NCBI GenBank assembly: GCA_937902395.1
Contig: CALGTV010000062.1
Coordinates: forward strand, 1 to 49,259
Source of the DNA: an uncultured Ruminococcus sp.
GTDB lineage: Bacteria > Bacillota > Clostridia > Oscillospirales > Ruminococcaceae
Length of the DNA stretch: 49,259 bases
Reading direction: 5' to 3'
Position numbers and translations under genes: made by a program. Positions 1 to 6,536 of this stretch are shown in pieces. The first letter of the stretch is position 1, and each line of letters begins with the position of its first letter. The notes below the pieces were generated by a model, which searched no databases, had not been told where the DNA came from, and saw only the letters and a program-made list of their open reading frames with translations.

Positions 1-706
1 TTCTGATATTTTTTGCACTGCGTTTTCTGCATTTTGCAAGTGCAAGATAATCCTTACGAGCCTTTTCACGGTACATTCTCGGTCTGTAGAAGCCATTTTC
101 ATCTGAAAGCCTGCATATCATTTCTTCCAGCTTTTCGCGAGTTTCATTCAGCAATTCAATATCCTGCGGATACTTGATATTCTGCGGTGCACAGGTTGCG
201 TCAAGTATCAGTGTGCCGCTGTTTGCAGAGGAATCGGAGGTGTTATCAGTATCATTGCTTCCGTTGTTATCTCCATCGTCGCTGTCATTATCATCATTAC
301 TTTTCTGAACGTTGTATTCGATGATCATTTCGTTGATCTCATTCAGCACATCTTCAGAAAGACGCTTTCTGAACTCAACAAGAAGTGACGGAACAAACGG
401 TATCTTGTCTTCGTATCCGGGCATACCAATAAAATACTGATAGTATGGATTTTCCCTGATCTGCTCTACCAGTTCTTCATCAGGATAGCTATACTGTTTC
501 TGGATGAGCAGCGAACCAAGTGCCATACGCAATGGTTTTGCAGGCATACCAGTTTTGCTTGGAAATAACTTTGCATATTCCTTTTCTATTGTATCCCAGG
601 GTATCATTGCTGCTTTCTTGATCCATCTGTTTTCTGTATTCATTTGCAGTCCCTGTGGCTGATTGAAATCTGTAAATGATAACTGCTTTTCCTCAAATCT
701 GTACAT
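1..706 (-). CDS. IS1182/IS5-like transposase, N-terminal part (cut by window edge)
   Basis: The reverse strand is open from an ATG at 706 (preceded by GGAGGA at 711-716) to the window edge, so at least 235 codons are visible and the C-terminus is missing. The protein starts MYRFEEKQLSF and contains the DUF772-type transposase N-terminal region: a helical stretch (KPLRMALGSLLIQKQYSYPD), then an ENPYYQYFIGMPGYE segment, followed by the start of the DDE catalytic fold (LILDATCAP, the usual position of the first catalytic Asp). A Ser/Asn/Asp-rich low-complexity insert of about 25 residues precedes the LILDAT motif. This layout is typical of IS1182 and related IS5-group transposases. Whether the element is intact cannot be judged because its 3' part and left end lie outside the window. 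Confidence 0.85.
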   Translation of the reverse strand, partial: MYRFEEKQLSFTDFNQPQGLQMNTENRWIKKAAMIPWDTIEKEYAKLFPSKTGMPAKPLRMALGSLLIQKQYSYPDEELVEQIRENPYYQYFIGMPGYEDKIPFVPSLLVEFRKRLSEDVLNEINEMIIEYNVQKSNDDNDSDDGDNNGSNDTDNTSDSSANSGTLILDATCAPQNIKYPQDIELLNETREKLEEMICRLSDENGFYRPRMYREKARKDYLALAKCRKRSAKNIR

Positions 707-719
707 AACATCCTCCGAA

Positions 720-759
720 GTGCAAGCTTTTTTCTGTTTCCTCTGTTTTTTCCTTGCAC
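720..759. repeat. Inverted repeat upstream of the transposase
   Basis: GTGCAAG (720-726) is repeated as CTTGCAC (753-759) around a T-rich centre, directly upstream of the transposase start. It may be part of the IS end or the transposase promoter region. No second copy of the element is in the window, so the IS boundary cannot be fixed. Confidence 0.35.
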
Positions 760-831
760 TTATATTATATCATATTTTTCCTGTTTTGTCGATATTTCGG
801 TGAATATTTGTTTTTTGAGGAGACATTAAAT

Positions 832-861
832 AAGGACCGAGCTCTGAGCTTGGTCCTTTTT
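832..861 (+). terminator. Rho-independent terminator-like hairpin
   Basis: AAGGACC-G-AGCTC pairs with GAGCT-T-GGTCCTT, followed by TTTTT. No plus-strand gene precedes it here, so it may terminate a gene disrupted or displaced by the IS, or insulate the IS from downstream DNA. The rest of the gene-free stretch 707-1097 holds an 8-bp inverted repeat (CGATAATA 939-946, TATTATCG 983-990) and the promoter of the next gene; no other coding signal is seen. Confidence 0.6.
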
Positions 862-1031
862 GTTAAAAGATATAAGTTTAGTGCAATTATTACCAGGTGT
901 TCAACAGGGTATATGCAATTACGTCATGCATATATGCACGATAATAAGATTGCAATTTAAAAAAATAAGATTATTATGCATATATTATCGTTTAGTACAC
1001 AAAAATTTTCATAACAAAATATTATATCCTA

Positions 1032-1060
1032 TTGTAATCTCAGAAAGTTTTTTGTATAAT
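1032..1060 (+). promoter_or_regulatory. Sigma-A promoter of the pectate lyase gene
   Basis: TTGTAA (1032-1037), 17-bp spacer, TATAAT (1055-1060). The 16 bases spanning the -10 (1052-1067) are identical to the corresponding bases upstream of the GH16 gene. Confidence 0.7.
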
Positions 1061-1097
1061 TAATATAGAATTAAATTGTAAAATTGGAGGAATTACA

Positions 1098-3473
1098 ATG
1101 AAAAAAAGGATTTTAACAATATTTACAGCACTTATGATGTTTATTACTGCAATTTGCAGTTCGGATTATATTTTTAAATATAATCCTGAAATGTCATCTT
1201 TTGCAGCATCTGTAGATTATCCCGTACAATTTATGAATATTGCCACTAAAGATAATTCAAAAGTTCTTACAGAAAACGGTATAACTGATGGTTCTGGACT
1301 TTCTGTAATGGCACTTGGCGGCGACCATGCATCAATGTGGAGATTTGACCGTGTGGGATCAAATTCTATAGGAACATTCTTCAAAATAACAAGTGGAGAA
1401 TCTGGCAGATTAATTACACCAAATAATTACAATGTATCTGTTGGTACCGATGTTATAATGTATGGCAGCGAATCTCATCAGTGTCAACATTGGTTTGTTG
1501 TACCTGTAAAACAAGATAGAATTGGAAACGGCCTTTATTATAAAATTGTCAATTATTCTGATCCTGACCTCGCTTTAACTCAGGGTACAAATGGTATGTC
1601 ATTGCAGAAATACACAGGTGCCGATTCTCAACTGTGGCTTCTAAATGCCGACGGATTGCAGGGATTTGCGGGTTATTGTTTTGATGATAATACTAAAAAC
1701 ATTAAAGCTTCAGATATAGGTGGCTTATTCGGAGAGGTTGTGGAGGTTACAACTTTTGCTGATTTGAAAAAATATGCCGAATCTGATGCTCCGTACACTA
1801 TTATTGTTAAGGAAAACATCAGTGTGACAAATCTTTCTATGGATTCCCAGAATCATTACTATTGCCCTGACGGACGAATTTACGTCCGCAGCAATAAAAC
1901 AATTGTAGGAAGCTATGGAAAACACACTCTCAATAATATTCAGTTCTGTACTTCTTCAAATAAAGGTGTTGGAGACAATATAATTATAAGAAATTTTGAA
2001 ATGAAGCATGATGCTAAATCAAACGGAAACGATTCAATCGTTATTTATTTTGGCTCGGGTCAGAATCTTTGGGTTGATCATGTTACTTTTGTTGGTCATT
2101 CAGCAGTAAATACTCAGAGTGAAAACGTTCCTGACTGGGATAAATTCCTTGCCTGCTGCTATGACGCTGATTATTGTACAGTTTCTGACTCTTCTTTCGG
2201 ACTGCATGAATATGGCTTGATTCTTGGTTATCCTGATGATACTGAGAATTCATATCGCAATAAAAATAACTTTCCGAGAATGTCACTTATCAGCAACAAA
2301 TTCACTAATACACTTACAAGGGCTCCCGGACTTATGCGATATGGTTTCTTCCATTCACTCAATAATTATGTTTATAATTTCAGTATGGCTTATACAGTTC
2401 ATTCAGATTGCAAGCTTTTTGCTGAGAATTGTTATTATGACGGTGCCTCTACAAAAGGAAATGTTGTATGCGACTGGAATCAGGTAACATATCCCGGCGC
2501 TTTTGCCGATTCTGGCTCTAAGGGTGTAAATTGTCGCCGCCTTACAATTGAAGGATCTGCAAAAAAGTGTACTTGGAGACCAACATCAAATTATAATTAT
2601 ATCTCACTTACAGCAGACGAAGCAAAAAACTATTGTTCTACCTACAGTGGATGCAAATCCTCTAATAAAGATATGAAGTATCTTAGATACTCTTCAGCAG
2701 GCATGCCAAGTGCTGGACATATAGCTCTCCCTGACGGCGAAATGAAGCCATCTATCCCCGAATATGAATCATTTGAGAACGGTTCGCTTTTCAGATTTAA
2801 AAATGTGAATTCGGGACTTTATATGCAGGTTGCAGGCGGAACTGTACAAAACGGTGCAAATGTTCAGCAGTGGGGTACAACTGAAAATTCTGTTCATGAT
2901 GTCTGGAAGCTTATAGATGCAGGAGAGGGTTATTATTTCATTGCCTCTGCTCTTGATGATACATATATGCTTGATGTAGAAGCTAAAAAAGCAGATAATG
3001 GAACAAATATTGACATTTATCAAAGTAATAGTGGAAATAATCAACAATTTAAATTCACTAAAAATCCTGACGGCTCATATAATATTCTTACGAAAATTAG
3101 TGGGGATAAATCCGCTGTTGAAATTGCTTGGGGCTCACTTGAAAGCGGTGCTAATGTACAGCAATGGGAAATAAATGGTGAAAAATGTCAGAACTGGATT
3201 TTCGAGTCTGTTTTTCCTGAAAGTCTTACAACTAAAACAACGACAATTACTACCACTGTAACTACAACAACACTCCCCGCTCCCCTATCTCCTATGGGTG
3301 ATTTAAACGAGGACGGAAAGGTTAATGTTGCAGATATAGTACTTCTTCAAAGATACTTGCTTGGTGCAGAAAATCTAACAGTTTCACAGTGTAAAACTGC
3401 TGACTTGTATCAAGACGGAATAATCGATGTTTTTGATATTATAATTCTCAGAAAAGTGCTTATAAGTCAATAA
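1098..3473 (+). CDS. Secreted PL1 pectate lyase with two ricin-type lectin modules and a dockerin
   Basis: 791 residues. A signal peptide (about 1-37) is followed by a ricin-B-like/CBM13 module (about 45-175, QxW-type repeats), a parallel beta-helix PL1 pectate lyase domain (about 190-490), a second ricin-B-like module (about 560-705), a Thr-rich linker (about 711-730) and a type I dockerin (about 733-791) with two Ca-binding repeats (GDLNEDGKVNVADI and ADLYQDGIIDVFDI). The lyase domain shows the family motifs LWVDHVTF (near residue 324) and RAPGLMR (near 407), the latter matching the RxPxxR motif that carries the catalytic Arg. PL1 enzymes cleave polygalacturonan by Ca-dependent beta-elimination. 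The dockerin implies docking to a cellulosome scaffoldin cohesin outside the cell. The start has a GGAGG at normal spacing. Carrying lectin modules on both sides of the catalytic domain is less common than one C-terminal module. Confidence 0.92.
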   Translation: MKKRILTIFTALMMFITAICSSDYIFKYNPEMSSFAASVDYPVQFMNIATKDNSKVLTENGITDGSGLSVMALGGDHASMWRFDRVGSNSIGTFFKITSGESGRLITPNNYNVSVGTDVIMYGSESHQCQHWFVVPVKQDRIGNGLYYKIVNYSDPDLALTQGTNGMSLQKYTGADSQLWLLNADGLQGFAGYCFDDNTKNIKASDIGGLFGEVVEVTTFADLKKYAESDAPYTIIVKENISVTNLSMDSQNHYYCPDGRIYVRSNKTIVGSYGKHTLNNIQFCTSSNKGVGDNIIIRNFEMKHDAKSNGNDSIVIYFGSGQNLWVDHVTFVGHSAVNTQSENVPDWDKFLACCYDADYCTVSDSSFGLHEYGLILGYPDDTENSYRNKNNFPRMSLISNKFTNTLTRAPGLMRYGFFHSLNNYVYNFSMAYTVHSDCKLFAENCYYDGASTKGNVVCDWNQVTYPGAFADSGSKGVNCRRLTIEGSAKKCTWRPTSNYNYISLTADEAKNYCSTYSGCKSSNKDMKYLRYSSAGMPSAGHIALPDGEMKPSIPEYESFENGSLFRFKNVNSGLYMQVAGGTVQNGANVQQWGTTENSVHDVWKLIDAGEGYYFIASALDDTYMLDVEAKKADNGTNIDIYQSNSGNNQQFKFTKNPDGSYNILTKISGDKSAVEIAWGSLESGANVQQWEINGEKCQNWIFESVFPESLTTKTTTITTTVTTTTLPAPLSPMGDLNEDGKVNVADIVLLQRYLLGAENLTVSQCKTADLYQDGIIDVFDIIILRKVLISQ

Positions 3474-3479
3474 TTTATA

Positions 3480-3512
3480 GCGAGCAGTTCGAGATAATAC
3501 TGCTCGCTTTTT
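3480..3512 (+). terminator. Terminator of the pectate lyase gene
   Basis: GCGAGCAG (3480-3487) pairs with CTGCTCGC (3500-3507), followed by five T, starting six bases after the stop codon. It separates the PL1 and GH16 transcription units. Confidence 0.85.
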
Positions 3513-3520
3513 ATAATCTA

Positions 3521-3549
3521 TTGATTTTTTGCAGAATTTGTTGTATAAT
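3521..3549 (+). promoter_or_regulatory. Sigma-A promoter of the GH16 gene
   Basis: TTGATT (3521-3526), 17-bp spacer, TATAAT (3544-3549). The bases 3541-3556 repeat those at 1052-1067 exactly. Confidence 0.7.
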
Positions 3550-3580
3550 TAATATATAATATAATTTTTAGGAGGACTCT

Positions 3581-5077
3581 ATGTTTTTGAAAAAATTTAT
3601 ATCAATTCTTTCTGCATCTATTTTCAGTTTTTCCACAGTTACTACATTATCTGCAGAATCGACAGAATCCACAAATGATCACTACAAGCTTATATGGAGT
3701 GATGAATTTGAGCATAATTCTCTCGATATGACAAAATGGTCGTATGAACTTGGAAACTGGAAACTTGACGAAAATGGCAACTATATTACTAACGGTTGGG
3801 GCAACAATGAGCAACAATTCTATACTGATAAAAATGCAACAATAAAAAATGGTATACTTACCATTTCCGCGCGGCATGAAAATTATACTGATGCTGTACA
3901 AGGCAATTATGAATATACATCAGCAAGATTAAGTACACAGCACAAATTTTCCACTTGTGGAGGACGAATCGAGGTTCGTTCCAGATGTGATTCAGGTAAG
4001 TCGCTTTGGCCTGCGATATGGATGCTTCCCGAAGATAGTCTATATGGCGGCTGGGCAGCATCCGGAGAAATAGACATAATGGAGGGCTGGGGTAGTACTC
4101 CTGAAAAAATATGTGGTACAATACATTTTGGTGATATATGGCCTAACAACACTTATCTTACAAATGAGTATCTTTTTAAAAGTGGAGATTCCACAGAAAA
4201 CTGGCATACTTACGCCATTGAATGGGATAGGAACTGCATACGCTGGTATGTCGATGATATTCTCTATAGTGAACAGATAGAGTGATATTCTTTGAACCGA
4301 GCGTATCCTGCTCCTTTTGACCAGAACTTTTATATTATACTCAATCTTGCTGTAGGAGGGCATTTCGATGGTGTAAACGGCATACACGGTGACCCAGCAA
4401 TCTTTTCCAATGGTGAAAAGCAATTTCAGATTGATTATGTAAGAGTGTATGATAATACTGCTTCTGATTTCTCCCCTACCCCAATTAAATCAGCTGCACT
4501 GAACTCTTATATTGAAGGTGCTATTGCTGGAATTACAAATAAAGATGGTTTTTCAGAAGTTGCAATTGAAAATGTAGGTAATTTGGAATACGGAATTATG
4601 GGGATATTACCTGCACGAAAAGTGAAATCAGGTGAAGGCTATCGCCTATCATTTGGAATTAGCTCTACAGTTGAACGTGATGCTATTGTTACAATCGAAG
4701 ACCAATCCTATGAACGATATCTTGACGAAAAAATGCTGCTTACCACAAAAAAACAATACTACACATATGATGTGACATTTTCTTCGGATATATCTGCAGA
4801 TATCAAATTTCAGCTTGGAAATATCGGTAGTGCTTCATCTGCTGGAGTACATACTGTTACCATTTCGGATATAAAATGGGAGAAAATAACCGAAGAAATA
4901 CAAGGTGATGTTAATTTTGACGGCGCTGTTTCTACTGCTGACCTTGTGACTTTAAGCAAATGGCTATTAGGTGAAAATATATCTGTTAATATGAATAATA
5001 GCGATTTATATAGTGATAATCAGCTTGATGTATATGATTTAATTATTTTAAGAAAATTGGTAATTAATAATAACTAA
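3581..5077 (+). pseudogene. Secreted GH16 beta-glucanase (laminarinase/lichenase type) with CBM4-like module and dockerin, interrupted by in-frame TGA
   Basis: One continuous frame codes for a 498-position protein broken by a single TGA at 4283-4285 (codon 235). The 5' part (3581-4285) has a signal peptide (about 1-26) and most of a GH16 jelly-roll, including the catalytic motif EIDIME near residue 162. The 3' part (from 4286; first Met at 4292) continues seamlessly with PAPFDQNFYIILNLAVGG, the conserved last strands of the same domain, then a CBM4-like beta-sandwich (about 306-432) and a type I dockerin (about 436-498; GDVNFDGAVSTADL and DLYSDNQLDVYDL). The expected residue at the stop is Trp, so TGG to TGA explains it. 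GH16 enzymes of this type cut beta-1,3 or mixed-linkage glucans. A protein ending at 4285 would lack the final strands, the CBM and the dockerin. It could be a nonsense allele, a base-call error or rare readthrough. Start supported by AGGAGG. Confidence 0.85.
4283..4285 (+). other. In-frame TGA (expected Trp) inside the GH16 domain
   Basis: Context SEQIE-stop-YSLNRAYPAPFDQ. Reading frame is unchanged on both sides and no other lesion occurs in the following 263 codons. TGA serves as the normal stop of several intact genes in this window (NAMPT-like, MBOAT, EAL protein), so general recoding is unlikely. Confidence 0.9.
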
Positions 5078-5079
5078 TA

Positions 5080-5111
5080 AAAAGTCCCTCTAATTAAACA
5101 GAGGGACTTTT
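5080..5111. terminator. Bidirectional terminator between GH16 and SUKH genes
   Basis: AAAGTCCCTCT pairs with AGAGGGACTTT, with A/T tracts on both sides, between convergent genes. Confidence 0.85.
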
Positions 5112-5117
5112 ATGATT

Positions 5118-5591
5118 TTATTCTGCTTCTTCCGCAAGATTTAAGAGATATTCACCGAAGTCTTCAGCAAGTTCACATTCAAATTCGTAACCGTTCTCAG
5201 TATCAACAGCTAAAATAACACGAGGTTCGCCGTCACTGTTAAGATTTTCAAAATCAAGAAAAGCCGTTCCGCCGTCATCCTCAGATCTGAGCGCAACCCA
5301 TTTGGAATTAAGGTTGTTAGATTCTCGTGCATTAAGTGTCCATTCAATCATGCATCCCTCAAGTGTATTCTTATTTAGATAGAATGATTCATCAACTATT
5401 CCATAAATTTCAACTCCGCTGAATTCTATGTAACCAAAATTCATAAGATAATCTTTTAACTGAGCTGAAAAATTTATATCAAGTAATTTTTCGGCTTTTT
5501 CGATGACATCTACTGAATATTCTGAACCACAGTCATAATCATCACATTCTTGAACTTTTTCAATAGCCGATTCATATATTTTGTAGCTCAT
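5118..5591 (-). CDS. SMI1/KNR4 (SUKH) family protein
   Basis: About 157 residues from the ATG at 5591, which has GAGGAA eight bases upstream; a GTG at 5597 overlaps the preceding stop and is the alternative start. The segment AEKLLDINFSAQLKDYLMNF followed by GVEIYGI is the SUKH signature (helix, then the beta-strand that carries the conserved G-x-E-I-x-G), and the ALRSEDDGGTAFLDF strand also fits. SUKH proteins are commonly immunity proteins against polymorphic or contact-dependent toxins, but some are housekeeping-like. No toxin gene is adjacent, so the role is open. It is co-transcribed with the DUF1292 gene just upstream (ends overlap or abut). Confidence 0.8.
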   Translation of the reverse strand: MSYKIYESAIEKVQECDDYDCGSEYSVDVIEKAEKLLDINFSAQLKDYLMNFGYIEFSGVEIYGIVDESFYLNKNTLEGCMIEWTLNARESNNLNSKWVALRSEDDGGTAFLDFENLNSDGEPRVILAVDTENGYEFECELAEDFGEYLLNLAEEAE

Positions 5592-5593
5592 AA

Positions 5594-5905
5594 TCACTCT
5601 TCCTCATCTTCGTCGAATTCTTCCATTGCTTCTTCCATTCTTTTAAGGAAAAAGTCAGATACTTCAACAAATTCTGCGTCATCGTCGATTGATGCAAGTA
5701 TTTCCTCGCCGTCCTCGAAAATGGACTTGAGAATAACAAGTTCGCAGTCGCTGTTGAGGAAGTCTTCGTCTTCGATAGCAGGAATCATAGCGAAATATTG
5801 TTCGCCATTAAGCTCTGCTGCATCGATAAGCTCAAAATTCTTTTTGTTTCCTTCGCCATCAATAAGCTCGAAAAGCTCAGGTGTGTACTCATTCATTTCT
5901 GACAT
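5594..5905 (-). CDS. DUF1292 family protein (YrzB-like)
   Basis: 103 residues, very acidic, ending in a run of Glu/Asp. The pattern ELIDGEGNKKNFELID, then YFAMIPAIEDEDF and CELVILKSIFEDGEEIL matches the DUF1292/YrzB family of small conserved Firmicutes proteins of unknown function. In many Firmicutes this family sits near RNA or Holliday-junction genes; here it is paired with a SUKH gene instead. GGAG lies seven bases before the ATG and a promoter lies at 5946-5974. Confidence 0.8.
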   Translation of the reverse strand: MSEMNEYTPELFELIDGEGNKKNFELIDAAELNGEQYFAMIPAIEDEDFLNSDCELVILKSIFEDGEEILASIDDDAEFVEVSDFFLKRMEEAMEEFDEDEEE

Positions 5906-5945
5906 AATTTACTCCATTCCGGCATAATTGCCATTTGATACATCT

Positions 5946-5974
5946 ATTATACTATATTTCATTATAAAATGCAA
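5946..5974 (-). promoter_or_regulatory. Sigma-A promoter of the DUF1292-SUKH operon
   Basis: On the minus strand: TTGCAT (5974-5969), 17-bp spacer, TATAAT (5951-5946). Confidence 0.7.
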
Positions 5975-5982
5975 GCGTTAAT

Positions 5983-6483
5983 TTATGGTTCAATTTCAAC
6001 CCCACTGCCCTGTCTTATACTTGCCTGACAATCAAGATAACGCTGATTACTGCTTCCTCTGAATTTTGCAGTCCAGTCCTTTTTTTCAATCTCAAATTTT
6101 CCGTCAATAAGATAGTCCGTAACTTTTAGCAATTCATCCCAACCGTTTCTACTGCGATTTTCAAAAAGCTCCTCAAATGTATATCCTGTATAAGTTATGA
6201 CATTAAGTCCCAGTGCTTTTATTTGCTTTCCAAGTGCGGCAAGAACATCTGCCTGCATAAAAGGTTCTCCGCCACTGAATGTTACACCGTCAAGAAGAGG
6301 ATTCTTTTTTATTTGCTCAATAAGTTCAGAAGTATCTATATCTTTTCCACCGTTGAAATCATGGGTTTCGGGATTATGACATCCAACGCAGTGATGCGGA
6401 CAGCCCTGCGTGAATATTGTAAACCGTATGCCAGGCCCGTCAACAATAGAATCATTAACTGTTCCTGCAATTCTCAAAATCAT
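5983..6483 (-). CDS. nrdG: Anaerobic ribonucleotide reductase activating enzyme NrdG
   Basis: 166 residues, usual size for NrdG. The radical SAM cluster motif CPHHCVGC (CxxxCxxC) is followed by HNPETHDF, then the SAM-binding strand VTFSGGEPF and the YTGYTFEEL segment typical of the family. NrdG uses a 4Fe-4S cluster and S-adenosylmethionine to place a glycyl radical on NrdD. It is encoded 53 bases downstream of nrdD, starts after AGGAG at good spacing, and is expected to be co-transcribed with it. Confidence 0.95.
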   Translation of the reverse strand: MILRIAGTVNDSIVDGPGIRFTIFTQGCPHHCVGCHNPETHDFNGGKDIDTSELIEQIKKNPLLDGVTFSGGEPFMQADVLAALGKQIKALGLNVITYTGYTFEELFENRSRNGWDELLKVTDYLIDGKFEIEKKDWTAKFRGSSNQRYLDCQASIRQGSGVEIEP

Positions 6484-6503
6484 ATGTAGTCTCCTATAAA
6501 ATT

Positions 6504-6529
6504 CCGCACGGAAAAGTTATTCCATGCGG
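6504..6529 (-). terminator. Intercistronic hairpin between nrdD and nrdG
   Basis: On the minus strand CCGCATGGAA pairs with TTCCGTGCGG and is followed by AATTTTAT. It could attenuate transcription or shape mRNA decay so that catalytic NrdG is made in smaller amounts than NrdD. The T-run is weak. Confidence 0.5.
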
Positions 6530-6536
6530 TAGTTTT

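Noticed and set aside
754..1063. Two short plus-strand ORFs between the IS and the pectate lyase gene
   Set aside because: No ribosome binding sites, no family resemblance, and they overlap a terminator hairpin and AT-rich leader DNA.
3228..3295. ACA/ACT triplet tract as a microsatellite of interest
   Set aside because: It encodes the Thr-rich linker between lectin module and dockerin, a normal feature of cellulosomal proteins.
4283..4285. TGA read as Trp or selenocysteine
   Set aside because: TGA ends several intact genes in the window, and no SECIS-like hairpin or selenoprotein context follows the codon.
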